NCBI GenBank assembly: GCA_024508855.1
Contig: JANINJ010000078.1
Span: forward strand, 62,001 to 126,000
Length of the DNA stretch: 64,000 bases
From: Xanthobacteraceae bacterium
Lineage (GTDB): Bacteria; Pseudomonadota; Alphaproteobacteria; Rhizobiales; Xanthobacteraceae
Direction of reading: 5' to 3'
Positions 16,499-24,929 of this stretch are shown here, piece after piece. Within the stretch, counting starts at the first letter, position 1. Each line of letters starts with the position of its first letter. The notes beneath the pieces were generated by a model that saw only the letters and a list, made by a program, of their open reading frames with translations, was not told where the DNA came from and did not search any database. Both the position numbers and the translations under genes were made by a program.

Positions 16499-17092
16499 AT
16501 GCCCTGGCTGCAACCCGTCACCCTGAAGGGTGAGCATGCGACCCTCGAGCCACTCGCCGCAGAACACCGCGCCGGTCTGGTCGACGCCGTCAACGATGGC
16601 AACCTGTCGAAGCTCTGGTACACCGCCGTTCCGGAGCCGGACAAGATGCAGGCGGAGATCGATCGCCGTCTCGCCTTGCAGGCTGCCGGCGCCATGCTGC
16701 CGTTCACGGTGAAGGATGCCGACGGCAGGATCGCCGGCATGACCACCTATATGAATGTCGATGCCGCCAACCGCCGCGTCGAGATCGGTTCGACCTGGTA
16801 CGCGAAGCGGGTGCAGCGCACGCCGCTCAATACCCAGTGCAAGCTGTTGCTGCTCGGCCATGCCTTCGAGAAGCTGGATTGCATAGCCGTGGAATTCCGC
16901 ACGCACTTCTTCAATCACCAGAGCCGCCGTGGCATCGAGCGGCTCGGCGCCAAGCAGGACGGCATCCTGCGCAATCATCAGATTGCGCCGAACGGCACGC
17001 TGCGCGACACCGTGGTCTACAGCATCCTTCCCGGCGAATGGCCCACCGTGAAGGCGCATCTGAACTATCAAATGAACGAGCGGGAGCGCTGA
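16499..17092 (+). CDS. GNAT-family N-acetyltransferase (RimJ/RimL-like)
   Basis: The 197 residues start from the ATG at 16499. Features of the acetyltransf_3 group are visible: TLEPLAAEHRAGL at the N-terminus, VEIGSTWYAKRVQRTPLN as the beta4/CoA pyrophosphate region, and RTHFFNHQSRRGIERLGAKQDGILRNH as the C-terminal strand-helix. The acceptor is unknown. It lies between the lactonase (14 bp) and the GMC oxidoreductase (18 bp), suggesting one transcript. Confidence 0.88.
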   Translation: MPWLQPVTLKGEHATLEPLAAEHRAGLVDAVNDGNLSKLWYTAVPEPDKMQAEIDRRLALQAAGAMLPFTVKDADGRIAGMTTYMNVDAANRRVEIGSTWYAKRVQRTPLNTQCKLLLLGHAFEKLDCIAVEFRTHFFNHQSRRGIERLGAKQDGILRNHQIAPNGTLRDTVVYSILPGEWPTVKAHLNYQMNERER

Positions 17093-17110
17093 TCGGGCTC
17101 TGGAAACATC

Positions 17111-18745
17111 ATGGACACGTTCGACTATGTGATCGTCGGTGCCGGCTCGGCCGGATGCGTGCTCGCCAACCGGCTAAGCGAAGATGCCGATGTCAGCATC
17201 TGCGTGCTGGAGGCCGGGCCGCGCGACTGGCATCCGTATATCCATCTGCCGGCCGGGTTCATCAAGACATTCTACAATTCCAGCGTGAACTGGTGCTACT
17301 CGCAGGAAGCAGGTCCGTGGACCAACGGGCGGCGCATCTTCGCGCCGCGCGGCAAGACGCTGGGCGGCTCCAGTTCGATCAACGGCCACATCTACAATCG
17401 CGGGCAGCATCAGGACTTTGACACCTGGGCGCAACTCGGCAACCGCGGCTGGGGTTATCCGGACGTGTTGCCGTACTTCAAGCGGCTGGAGCGTCGCGTC
17501 GGCGACGGCGAGGAAACGTTTCGCGGCCGCGAAGGCGGACTGACGGTGACCGATATCGGCTGGAGCGATCCGCTGTGCGACGCGTTCATCGCGGGCGCGG
17601 TCAGCCTCGGGATTCCGCGCAACCCGGATTACAACGGCGCGACGCAGGAAGGCGTCTCCTACGCACAGCGCACCATCAACAATGGCCGCCGCGTCAGTTC
17701 GGCAACGGCGTTCCTGCATCCGGCGATGAAGCGGGGCAACGTGCACGTCCGCACCCATGCGCACGCGACCAACATCGTGTTTGACGGCAAGCGCGCGGTC
17801 GGCGTGCGCTATGTCAAGGGCGGGAAGGGCGGCGCGGCACAGGAAGTGCGCGCACGCAAGGAAGTGATCCTGTCCGGTGGCGCATACAATTCGCCGCAGC
17901 TCCTGCAACTGTCCGGCGTCGGTTCGCCTGAACTGCTGCAATCGCTTGGCATTTCCGTGCACCATGCGTTGCCCGGCGTCGGCGAAGGCTTGCAGGATCA
18001 CTACGCGCCGCGCTCGGTGGCGCGGGTGAAGAACATCAAGACCATCAACGAACGCGCGCGCGGCATCAACCTGGCGCTGGAGGCGATGAAGTGGGCGGCG
18101 ACGCGGCGCGGAATCCTCTCGCTGTCGCCGACCATGGTCTATTGCTTCTGGCATTCCGGCGAAACCACGGAAAGCTCCGATCTGCAACTGACGTTCACGC
18201 CCGCGAGTTACAAGGAAGGCGTGCAGGGGCAGCTCGAGGACGAGCCCGGCATGACCGTGGCATCATGGCAGCAACGGCCGGAAAGCCGCGGTTACGTGCA
18301 TTGCCGTTCCAGCGATCCGTTCGCGCCGCCGATCATCCAGACCAACTATCTCGTCGAAGCGCTGGATCGCCGCGTCGTCGTCGCTGGGATGAAGCTGGCG
18401 CGGCGTTTGCTCGCGTCGGCGCCACTTGCGCCTTATTACGCGCACGAGGATTTTCCGGGGCCGGGCGTGCAGACCGACGACGAGTTTCTGGCTGCGGCGA
18501 CCGAGCGTGGCACCACCACGTTCCATCCGGGCTGCACCTGCCGCATGGGACCGGCCGACGCGCCCTGGGCGGTGGTCGACGACCGGCTGCGTGTGCATGG
18601 CCTCGAAGGCCTGCGGGTGATCGACGCATCGGTCATGCCCCGAATGATTTCCGCCAACCTCAACGCCTCGACCATGATGATCGCCGACAAAGCCTCGGAT
18701 TTCATTCGCGGCAAGCGCGCGCTTGAAAGTGCAGCGTTGAGCTGA
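17111..18745 (+). CDS. GMC-family FAD oxidoreductase (choline dehydrogenase-like)
   Basis: This is a 544-residue protein with the FAD dinucleotide fold at the N-terminus (YVIVGAGSAGCVLANRLSED). The first GMC signature is GKTLGGSSSINGHIYNRG, the second is VILSGGAYNSPQLLQLSGVG, and the C-terminal block with the active-site His is HPGCTCRMGP. It oxidises an alcohol to aldehyde using FAD. BetA-like length, but the substrate is unclear. It converges on the VanB-like reductase gene with 4 bp between the stops. Confidence 0.93.
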   Translation: MDTFDYVIVGAGSAGCVLANRLSEDADVSICVLEAGPRDWHPYIHLPAGFIKTFYNSSVNWCYSQEAGPWTNGRRIFAPRGKTLGGSSSINGHIYNRGQHQDFDTWAQLGNRGWGYPDVLPYFKRLERRVGDGEETFRGREGGLTVTDIGWSDPLCDAFIAGAVSLGIPRNPDYNGATQEGVSYAQRTINNGRRVSSATAFLHPAMKRGNVHVRTHAHATNIVFDGKRAVGVRYVKGGKGGAAQEVRARKEVILSGGAYNSPQLLQLSGVGSPELLQSLGISVHHALPGVGEGLQDHYAPRSVARVKNIKTINERARGINLALEAMKWAATRRGILSLSPTMVYCFWHSGETTESSDLQLTFTPASYKEGVQGQLEDEPGMTVASWQQRPESRGYVHCRSSDPFAPPIIQTNYLVEALDRRVVVAGMKLARRLLASAPLAPYYAHEDFPGPGVQTDDEFLAAATERGTTTFHPGCTCRMGPADAPWAVVDDRLRVHGLEGLRVIDASVMPRMISANLNASTMMIADKASDFIRGKRALESAALS

Positions 18746-18749
18746 TCTC

Positions 18750-19730
18750 TCACGCCGCGTCGCGGCGATACAGCGTGTCGACGGTGACAGTGCCCCGGGC
18801 GCGGGAGACACAGGGACAGATTTTCCGATTGCCGTGCTTCTGTTCGTCGCTGAAGAACACGTCGCGATGGTCGATCTCGCCGTCGATGGCGGTGACGTCG
18901 ATGGCGCAGACGCCGCATTCGCCGCGCTGGCAATCGGAGATCACTTCAAAGCCCGCATCGTTCAATGCCGCCAGCATCGAGCGCGACTGCGGCACCTCGA
19001 TCTCGGCGCCGGTGTCCTTCACGCGTACACGAAAGCTTTCGGTCGGCAGCAGGCCGCTGGAGCCGAACGTCTCGAAGCGCAGGTCCGACGCCGGGCGTCC
19101 GGCTGCCGCCCAACTCTTGCGCGCGGCTTCCAGCATCCGCATCGGGCCGCACATGATCGCCATGGCGTCGGACGGCAGGGACGCGAAGGTGGCGTCGAGA
19201 TCGAGGCGCTGACCAGCATCGCCGGCGTGAACCGACAGGCGATCGCCAAGCAACGTCACGAGTTCGTCGAGGTACGCGGCGTCCTGCCGTGACCTGACGG
19301 CGTAGTGCATGGCCACGTCAACCGGCTTCCGCGCCAGAGCGGCGGCGATGCCGAGCATCGGCGTGATGCCGATGCCGCCTGCGATCAGGCAATAGTTCTT
19401 TCGCGTCCAGTCGATCTCGAACAATGACGTCGGGTTCGATACATCGAGCCGCGCGCCGGGCGCAAGCTGCCACATCGCCCGCGAGCCGCCGCGGCTGTCG
19501 GGGGCAAGGCGCACCGCGATCCGGTAGGTCGCCGGATCAAACGCGCCGACCAGCGAATAGCAGCGGGTATCGCGCTGCCCGCCGATGATCAGACCGACCT
19601 GGATATGGCTGCCGATGGCTGCAGACGTGATGTCGACATTGTCCGGCAGCAGCACGAACTCGCGGATGGTCGGCGTCACGTCGCGGGCGGCGGCCACCGT
19701 GCATTGCATCCAGGTTTCGGCAAAACGCAT
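18750..19730 (-). CDS. Rieske oxygenase reductase, VanB-like (FMN/NADH/2Fe-2S)
   Basis: The 326 residues have phthalate dioxygenase reductase order: an FMN-binding barrel (RCYSLVGAF), an NAD-binding domain (LIAGGIGITPMLGIAAAL, IMCGPMRML), then a plant-type ferredoxin domain with Cys ligands in DCQRGECGVCAIDV and a distal ICPC. It passes electrons from NADH to the Rieske oxygenase encoded at 20504. A GntR gene separates the two in the same orientation, 13 bp from this gene. Confidence 0.93.
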   Translation of the reverse strand: MRFAETWMQCTVAAARDVTPTIREFVLLPDNVDITSAAIGSHIQVGLIIGGQRDTRCYSLVGAFDPATYRIAVRLAPDSRGGSRAMWQLAPGARLDVSNPTSLFEIDWTRKNYCLIAGGIGITPMLGIAAALARKPVDVAMHYAVRSRQDAAYLDELVTLLGDRLSVHAGDAGQRLDLDATFASLPSDAMAIMCGPMRMLEAARKSWAAAGRPASDLRFETFGSSGLLPTESFRVRVKDTGAEIEVPQSRSMLAALNDAGFEVISDCQRGECGVCAIDVTAIDGEIDHRDVFFSDEQKHGNRKICPCVSRARGTVTVDTLYRRDAA

Positions 19731-19743
19731 GGTGCCTCCAGGA

Positions 19744-20499
19744 TTATGCGAGGCCGGGCGACTGGATCAGCGCCAGCGCCGGCAGCAGATCGAGATGGGT
19801 GCGGCTGCGCAGCGCCAGCCGCAGGTTGCGTGCGGCGAGCCGCGCATGTTCGCGCATCACCGCTTCGGCGCGGCTGCCTTCGCGATTTTCGATCGCGTCC
19901 ACCACGATGCGATGATGATCCTGCGCGATCAGCAGGATCTGATGCGCTTCCGGCAATTTCGATTGCGCCATCACGAATCCGCTTGGCGACGCGAACGGCA
20001 GCGCCGAGGCGCGGTCGATCTGCCGGATCAGCGGCGCACTGGCGGAAAGTTCGGTCAGCAACGCATGGAAGCGCGCGTTCATGGTGACGTAGGCGGAGAA
20101 GGCTTCTTCGGACACCGGATCGCGCCGCACCAGCTGATCGAGATCGGCGAGGCATTCCTTGAGCGGCTCCAGATTGCGCGCCGACGCGCCACGTTCGGCG
20201 GCGAAGCGCGCGGCAAGGCCTTCCAGCGTGCCGCGCAACTCGATGGAATCGAGAATGTCGCGCTCGGAAAACGCCTTCACCATGAAGCCGCCGGAGGGGA
20301 TCGCTTCCAGCAAGCCTTCTTCCTCAAGCCGCACCAGCGCCATCCGCACCGGCGTACGCGAGGCACCGGTGGTTTCCACCGCCTGCAGTTCGGAAATGCG
20401 CTCACCCGGGCGCAATCCGCCGGTCAGGATCTGATCGCGCAACGCCAGTTGCGCGCGCACGGTCTGCGACACGGAGCGATCGGTTTCGCGCTCGGCCAT
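19744..20499 (-). CDS. GntR-family regulator, FadR/FCD subgroup (VanR-like)
   Basis: The 251 residues carry a winged helix at 12-75 (LRDQILTGGLRPGERISE, SRTPVRMALVRLEEEGLLE), then an all-helical FCD effector domain. The metal-ligand pattern is one Asp and three His (MNARFHALL, AQDHHRIV, MREHARLAARN). It begins 4 bp after the oxygenase stop, in an oxygenase-regulator-reductase operon. The TATGTATACATA palindrome at 21593 fits the TNGTATACNA consensus of this subgroup, so autogenous repression of the operon is likely. Confidence 0.92.
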   Translation of the reverse strand: MAERETDRSVSQTVRAQLALRDQILTGGLRPGERISELQAVETTGASRTPVRMALVRLEEEGLLEAIPSGGFMVKAFSERDILDSIELRGTLEGLAARFAAERGASARNLEPLKECLADLDQLVRRDPVSEEAFSAYVTMNARFHALLTELSASAPLIRQIDRASALPFASPSGFVMAQSKLPEAHQILLIAQDHHRIVVDAIENREGSRAEAVMREHARLAARNLRLALRSRTHLDLLPALALIQSPGLA

Positions 20500-20503
20500 C
20501 GGA

Positions 20504-21559
20504 TTACTCCGCAGCCTGCATCGCGGGGGAGGCGGGGCGCTCTTTCGCGATCATGCGGTCGATCATGCGCCGGCTCCACATCGCACCGGCGTCGATGTTG
20601 AGGTTGTAGAACACCCGGCCGGGATTTTCGTCCATCGCGCGCTGCTGCGCTTCGAGGATGATTTCGTCCTCGTGGAAGATGCCAGCGACGCCGTCGCGGA
20701 TTTCCGTGGTCAGCTTCTGCTCGGTGAGCCGGTGATTGCGCACGAAGGCCCAGAAGTAATGGCAGGTCTTGTCGGTTTCCGGCGTGATGGTGTTGAGCAC
20801 GTAGCCGTTGACGCCTTGCGAGCGGTCGCCTTCCGGCGCGCCGGTACCGGTAGGCGCGACGCCGACATCGATGTTGACGGTGCAGGGGCCCTGGAAGTGG
20901 ATGATCTGCCAGCGGTCGACGAGACCCGACTTCTGCAATTGCTTGGCCCAGAACGGCGGCGGCTCGATGCCTGTCATCCAGCGCGTGACCGTCACCGTCG
21001 CGTCGCCATGGGTGACGTCGAACGACGCTTCTGCGACCGCATCATTGCCGATGCTGCCGCCATGCACGAAAGTCTCGTGGGTTAAGTCCATCAGATTATC
21101 GACGACGAGGCGATAATCGCATTTGACGTGAATGGTCTTGCCGTCGCCGGCCCAGGCCGGGTCGTCGTTCCAGTGCATGTCGGGAATGAGGGCAGGGTCG
21201 GCCAGCGCCGGATCGCCCATCCACAGCCAGATGAAGCGATGGCGTTCGACCGCCGGATAGGCGCGGACGCAGGCGGACGGATTGATGGTCTCCTGCGAGG
21301 GCATGAAGGTGCAGCGGCCCTGCGTATTGTATTTCAGCCCGTGATAGCCGCAGACCACGGTGTCGCCGTCGAGCCGGCCGTGGGAGAGCGGCACCAGCCG
21401 GTGCCAGCAGGCGTCCTCCAGCGCGACCACTTCGCCGGTTGAGGCGCGGTACATGACGACGTGCTTGCCGCAGATCGTGCGTGGGAGCAGCGCATGCTTG
21501 ATATCGACATCCCAGGCGGCGGCGTACCAGGCATTCATCGGAAACGGGCGCTCGGCCAT
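20504..21559 (-). CDS. Rieske [2Fe-2S] aromatic oxygenase, VanA-like
   Basis: The 351 residues start from the ATG at 21559 behind a strong GGGAGGAGA site. Further upstream in-frame Met codons fall inside the operator region. The Rieske ligands are CWH and CGYH (CWHRLVPLSHGRL...VVCGYHGLKY). The mononuclear iron facial triad lies in DNLMDLTHETFVH. VanA-type enzymes O-demethylate methoxybenzoates such as vanillate. The match of oxygenase, GntR and FMN-ferredoxin reductase is the vanillate demethylase layout, but other methoxy- or hydroxyaromatics are possible. Confidence 0.92.
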   Translation of the reverse strand: MAERPFPMNAWYAAAWDVDIKHALLPRTICGKHVVMYRASTGEVVALEDACWHRLVPLSHGRLDGDTVVCGYHGLKYNTQGRCTFMPSQETINPSACVRAYPAVERHRFIWLWMGDPALADPALIPDMHWNDDPAWAGDGKTIHVKCDYRLVVDNLMDLTHETFVHGGSIGNDAVAEASFDVTHGDATVTVTRWMTGIEPPPFWAKQLQKSGLVDRWQIIHFQGPCTVNIDVGVAPTGTGAPEGDRSQGVNGYVLNTITPETDKTCHYFWAFVRNHRLTEQKLTTEIRDGVAGIFHEDEIILEAQQRAMDENPGRVFYNLNIDAGAMWSRRMIDRMIAKERPASPAMQAAE

Positions 21560-21592
21560 GGCGGTCTCCTCCCAAGCAATCATTGGATTCAA

Positions 21593-21663
21593 TATGTATA
21601 CATAAAATACATAAATCAAGAAAAATGGCCGAAAATATCGATTGATGTCCAATTTATGTATAC
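21593..21663. promoter_or_regulatory. GntR (FCD) operator region of the VanA-like operon
   Basis: TATGTATACATA at 21593-21604 is a perfect 12-bp palindrome 34 bp before the oxygenase ATG. A second core, TATGTATAC, lies at 21655-21663. Both carry the GTATAC centre common to FadR/VanR-type operators. Binding by the GntR protein at 19744 is inference. Confidence 0.6.
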
Positions 21664-21672
21664 TGGAAATAG

Positions 21673-21697
21673 AAAAGCCGCCCGTTAGGGCGGCTTT
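21673..21697. terminator. Rho-independent terminator of the moxR gene
   Basis: AAAGCCGCCC and GGGCGGCTTT form a 10-bp stem with a 4-base loop, followed on the minus strand by a T-rich stretch. It lies 35 bp after the MoxR stop codon and shields the oxygenase control region. Confidence 0.85.
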
Positions 21698-21731
21698 CAG
21701 TCGGCTTGATAACGAGGCCGGTGGCGATCGT

Positions 21732-22574
21732 TTACACCTCGCGGCGGCTGAGAAAGGCGAGCCGCTCGAACAGGTGGACGTCCTGCTCGTTCTTCAGCAG
21801 CGCGCCATGCAGCGGCGGGATCAGCTTGCGCGGGTCGCGTTCGCGCAGCATCTCCGGCGTCATGTCTTCGTTCAGCAGCAGCTTGAGCCAGTCGAGCAGT
21901 TCGGAGGTCGACGGCTTCTTCTTCAGGCCCGGCACTTCGCGCACCTCGAAGAAGATGCGCAGCGCTTCCTGCACCAGCCGCTGCTTGATGCCGGGGAAGT
22001 GCACGTCGATGATCTGGTGCATCGTCTCCTGATCGGGGAACTTGATGTAGTGGAAGAAGCAGCGGCGCAGGAAGGCGTCCGGCAATTCCTTCTCGTTGTT
22101 CGAGGTGATCATGACGATCGGACGTTCCTTCGCCTTGATCGTCTCGCCGGTCTCGTAAACGAAGAATTCCATGCGATCGAGTTCGAGCAGCAGGTCGTTC
22201 GGGAATTCGATGTCGGCCTTGTCGATCTCGTCGATCAGCAGCACCGGGCGCTTCGCATGCGTGAAGGCCTCCCACAGCTTGCCGCGCTTGATGTAGTTCG
22301 AGATATCGGACACGCGGGCGTCACCGAGCTGACTGTCGCGCAGGCGCGATACCGCGTCGTACTCATAGAGGCCTTGCTGCGCCTTGGTGGTCGACTTGAT
22401 GTGCCAGGTCAGCAGCGGCGCGCCGATCGCCTTGGCGACTTCCTCGGCCAGCACCGTCTTGCCGGTGCCGGGCTCGCCTTTCACCAATAGCGGGCGTTCG
22501 AGCACGATGGCGGCGTTGACCGCGACCTTGAGATCATCGGTCGCGACGTAGTCTTTGGTGCCGGTAAATTTCAT
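21732..22574 (-). CDS. MoxR-family AAA+ ATPase
   Basis: This 280-residue ATPase has Walker A GEPGTGKT at 33-40, Walker B VLLIDEIDKAD near 117, sensor 1 MITSNNEKELPDAFLRRC with the arginine finger, and a C-terminal lid. MoxR ATPases act as chaperones that load cofactors or partners together with a VWA-domain protein. The matching VWA gene is at 23209 on the other strand, separated by a small membrane-protein gene. Confidence 0.93.
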   Translation of the reverse strand: MKFTGTKDYVATDDLKVAVNAAIVLERPLLVKGEPGTGKTVLAEEVAKAIGAPLLTWHIKSTTKAQQGLYEYDAVSRLRDSQLGDARVSDISNYIKRGKLWEAFTHAKRPVLLIDEIDKADIEFPNDLLLELDRMEFFVYETGETIKAKERPIVMITSNNEKELPDAFLRRCFFHYIKFPDQETMHQIIDVHFPGIKQRLVQEALRIFFEVREVPGLKKKPSTSELLDWLKLLLNEDMTPEMLRERDPRKLIPPLHGALLKNEQDVHLFERLAFLSRREV

Positions 22575-22626
22575 TGACGAACTGCCTTGTTATTTTGAAC
22601 ACGGAAGCGTGCGCTTCCTTAAACAT

Positions 22627-22655
22627 GGAACGACCGCCGTCGCGGCGGTCGTTCC
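22627..22655. terminator. Hairpin downstream of the GlsB-like gene
   Basis: GGAACGACCGCC and GGCGGTCGTTCC pair perfectly (12 bp) around GTCGC, 18 bp beyond the small membrane-protein stop. There is no long T run, so it may be a weak or processing hairpin. Confidence 0.6.
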
Positions 22656-22672
22656 GGATTCGAAATGGACCG

Positions 22673-22927
22673 TCAGGCGCGCCGGATCAGGGCGATGATC
22701 ACCAGAACGATGACGCCGCCGATCGCCGCATTGATGATCGCGCGAATAATCCCGGTGCCGAGATTGATCCCGAGTTGCGGCAGCAGCCAGCCGGCCACAA
22801 CGGCGCCGATGATGCCGATGACGATGTTGCCGAGCAAACCAAACCCACCGCCCTGGACGATGAGGCCGGCGAGCCAGCCCGCGATCGCGCCGACAATGAG
22901 CCAAACGATGATCGATTCAATGCCCAT
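22673..22927 (-). CDS. GlsB/YeaQ/YmgE-family small membrane protein
   Basis: The 84 residues start from an ATG preceded by GAGGGAGC. There are three glycine-rich hydrophobic segments (IIVWLIVGAIAGWLAGLIV, GLLGNIVIGIIGAVVAGWLL and IIRAIINAAIGGVIVLVIIAL), the hallmark of the transglycosylase-associated/GlsB family. It is an inner-membrane, stress-associated protein of unknown mechanism. It lies between the moxR and VWA genes and points the same way as moxR. Confidence 0.9.
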   Translation of the reverse strand: MGIESIIVWLIVGAIAGWLAGLIVQGGGFGLLGNIVIGIIGAVVAGWLLPQLGINLGTGIIRAIINAAIGGVIVLVIIALIRRA

Positions 22928-23208
22928 GAATGCTCCCTCGGGATTATTCCCCTTGCCGAAATTTGATATTCCTCCGGCAAGACGGATGTCCTGGCCGATG
23001 TCCGGAATATCGACGTCGTAGCCGCCCAACTTTAATTGAAAAACATGGCCGGTCTAGCGCGATATCGAGCTTGGCGCGCGGGGCAGGCCTGTCTTGTGTT
23101 CAGTCGCTGGCCGGCATTGCGGCCACGGCCCCTTGACGGATGCCTGTCGGCGGGCAATCTGAACAAAGCGCCGGTATTCTTGCCGCCGCACCCACTGAGG
23201 CTACCGGT

Positions 23209-24384
23209 ATGTTCCTGCAGTTCTTCACATCGTTACGCGATGCACAGGTTCCGGTGACCTTGCGCGAATACCTGACGCTGATGGAGGCGCTCGACGCCGA
23301 CCTCGCGGATCAGAGCGTGGAGCATTTCTACTATCTGTCGCGCGCCTCACTGGTGAAGGACGAGCGCAATCTCGACAAGTTCGATCGGGTGTTCGGTTCG
23401 GTGTTCAAGGGTCTCGAGAGTCTGCTCGATGCCATGGAGAAGGCCGAGATCCCGGCCGAGTGGCTGAAGAAGCTCGCGGAAAAATACCTCACCGAAGAAG
23501 AGAAGAAACAGATCGAAGCCATGGGCTGGGACAAGCTCATGGAGACGCTGAAGAAGCGTCTCGAGGAACAGAAGGGCCGTCATCAGGGCGGCAACAAGTG
23601 GATCGGGACTGCCGGCACGTCGCCATTCGGCGCGCACGGCTACAATCCCGAAGGCATCCGCATCGGACAGGAGAAGAACCGCAACAACCGCGCCGTGAAG
23701 GTGTGGGACAAGCGCGAGTTCAAGGATCTCGACGGCAACGTCGAACTCGGCATCCGCAACATCAAGGTGGCGCTGCGGCGTCTGCGCAAGTTCGCGCGCA
23801 CCGGTGCGCCGGACGAACTCGATCTCGACACCACCATCAAGGAAACCGCCAATCACGGCTACCTCGACGTGCACATGCGGCCCGAGCGGCGCAACGCGGT
23901 GAAGGTGCTGGTGTTCTTCGACATCGGCGGCTCGATGGACAGCCACATCAAACAGGTGGAAGAACTGTTCTCGGCGGCCAAGACCGAATTCAAGCACATG
24001 GAGTATTTCTACTTCCACAACTGCCTCTATGAAGGCGTGTGGAAGCAGAACAAGCGCCGCTTTACCGATCGCACGCCGACATGGGACGTGCTGCACAAGT
24101 ATCCGCACGACTACAAGGTGGTGTTCGTCGGTGATGCGTCGATGTCGCCGTATGAGATCATGGTGCCCGGCGGTTCGGTCGAGCACGTCAACGAGGAAGC
24201 CGGATCGGTTTGGCTGGAGCGTGTCACGCGCACCTATCCGCATGCGGTGTGGCTCAATCCCGTGGCGCAGAAGCATTGGGATTATTCGGAATCGACCACC
24301 ATCATTCGCCGGCTGATGTCGGAACGCATGTTCCCGCTGACGATCGAAGGTCTGGAAGGTGCAATGAAAGAACTGGTGAGGTAA
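23209..24384 (+). CDS. VWA-domain protein, CoxE-like MoxR partner
   Basis: The 391 residues start from the ATG at 23209 (GAGG upstream). The N-terminal helical region (TLREYLTLMEALDADLADQS) is of the CoxE type. The VWA domain has its metal site as FFDIGGSMDSH, in which Gly replaces the first Ser of the usual DxSxS. The C-terminal part contains VFVGDASMSPYEIM. It is expected to form a chaperone pair with the MoxR ATPase at 21732. The client protein is unknown. The rhodanese gene starts 4 bp after it. Confidence 0.9.
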   Translation: MFLQFFTSLRDAQVPVTLREYLTLMEALDADLADQSVEHFYYLSRASLVKDERNLDKFDRVFGSVFKGLESLLDAMEKAEIPAEWLKKLAEKYLTEEEKKQIEAMGWDKLMETLKKRLEEQKGRHQGGNKWIGTAGTSPFGAHGYNPEGIRIGQEKNRNNRAVKVWDKREFKDLDGNVELGIRNIKVALRRLRKFARTGAPDELDLDTTIKETANHGYLDVHMRPERRNAVKVLVFFDIGGSMDSHIKQVEELFSAAKTEFKHMEYFYFHNCLYEGVWKQNKRRFTDRTPTWDVLHKYPHDYKVVFVGDASMSPYEIMVPGGSVEHVNEEAGSVWLERVTRTYPHAVWLNPVAQKHWDYSESTTIIRRLMSERMFPLTIEGLEGAMKELVR

Positions 24385-24388
24385 CGGA

Positions 24389-24808
24389 ATGGCCCAGACA
24401 ATCACGCGCGGCATCAAGAAGCTGCTCGAAGACGCCAACAAGGAAATCGAGACCATGAACGTCGCCGACGCGAAGGCGGCGGTCGAGCGTGGCGAAGCGG
24501 TGATCGTCGACATCCGCGATCCGCGCGAACTCGAACGCGAGGGCAAGATCCCGGGCTCGTTCTCCTGCACCCGCGGCATGCTGGAATTCTGGATCGATCC
24601 GGAAAGCCCCTATGCCAAGCCGATCTTCCAGGAAGAGGGTAAGAAATTCATCTTCCATTGCGCGTCGGGCTGGCGCTCGGCGCTGGCGGCAAAGACGGCG
24701 CAGGACATGGGCCTGAAGCCGGTGGCGCATCTCGGCGGCGGCTTCACCGCTTGGCGCGATGCCGGCGAGGCGATCGAGAAGGTCGAGCCGAAGAAGGCGA
24801 AGGCTTAA
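24389..24808 (+). CDS. Single-domain rhodanese-like sulfurtransferase
   Basis: The 139-residue protein has rhodanese strands VIVDIRDPRELEREGKIPGS and an active-site loop CASGWRS with Cys91 as persulfide carrier. The loop is followed by GGGFTAWRDAG. An extra segment (GMLEFWIDPESPYAKPIF) precedes the last strands, as in a subgroup found near VWA/MoxR genes. It overlaps the VWA operon (4 bp spacing), which suggests that sulfur transfer is tied to the MoxR-VWA system. Confidence 0.9.
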   Translation: MAQTITRGIKKLLEDANKEIETMNVADAKAAVERGEAVIVDIRDPRELEREGKIPGSFSCTRGMLEFWIDPESPYAKPIFQEEGKKFIFHCASGWRSALAAKTAQDMGLKPVAHLGGGFTAWRDAGEAIEKVEPKKAKA

Positions 24809-24821
24809 AGCGCATTCTGCC

Positions 24822-24908
24822 GTCATGCCCGGCCTTGTGCCGGGCATCCACGTTATTGGTTTCGCAGCATAGAAAAACGTGGATGGCCGGGACGAGCCCG
24901 GCCATGAC
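24822..24908. repeat. Palindromic repeat, family A (two-arm copy)
   Basis: The arms GTCATGCCCGGCCTTGTGCC and GTGGATGGCCGGGACGAGCC...GGCCATGAC flank the loop. It is the only copy lying between two co-directional related genes (rhodanese and SseA), so it may attenuate or stabilise their shared transcript. Confidence 0.85.
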
Positions 24909-24929
24909 GATGCATAAACTGGATACGCC

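Noticed and set aside
15428-17092. A 554-codon frame spanning the lactonase and the GNAT gene
   Set aside because: Only its last third is protein-like. The first part overlaps the lactonase in another frame, so this is not a fusion.
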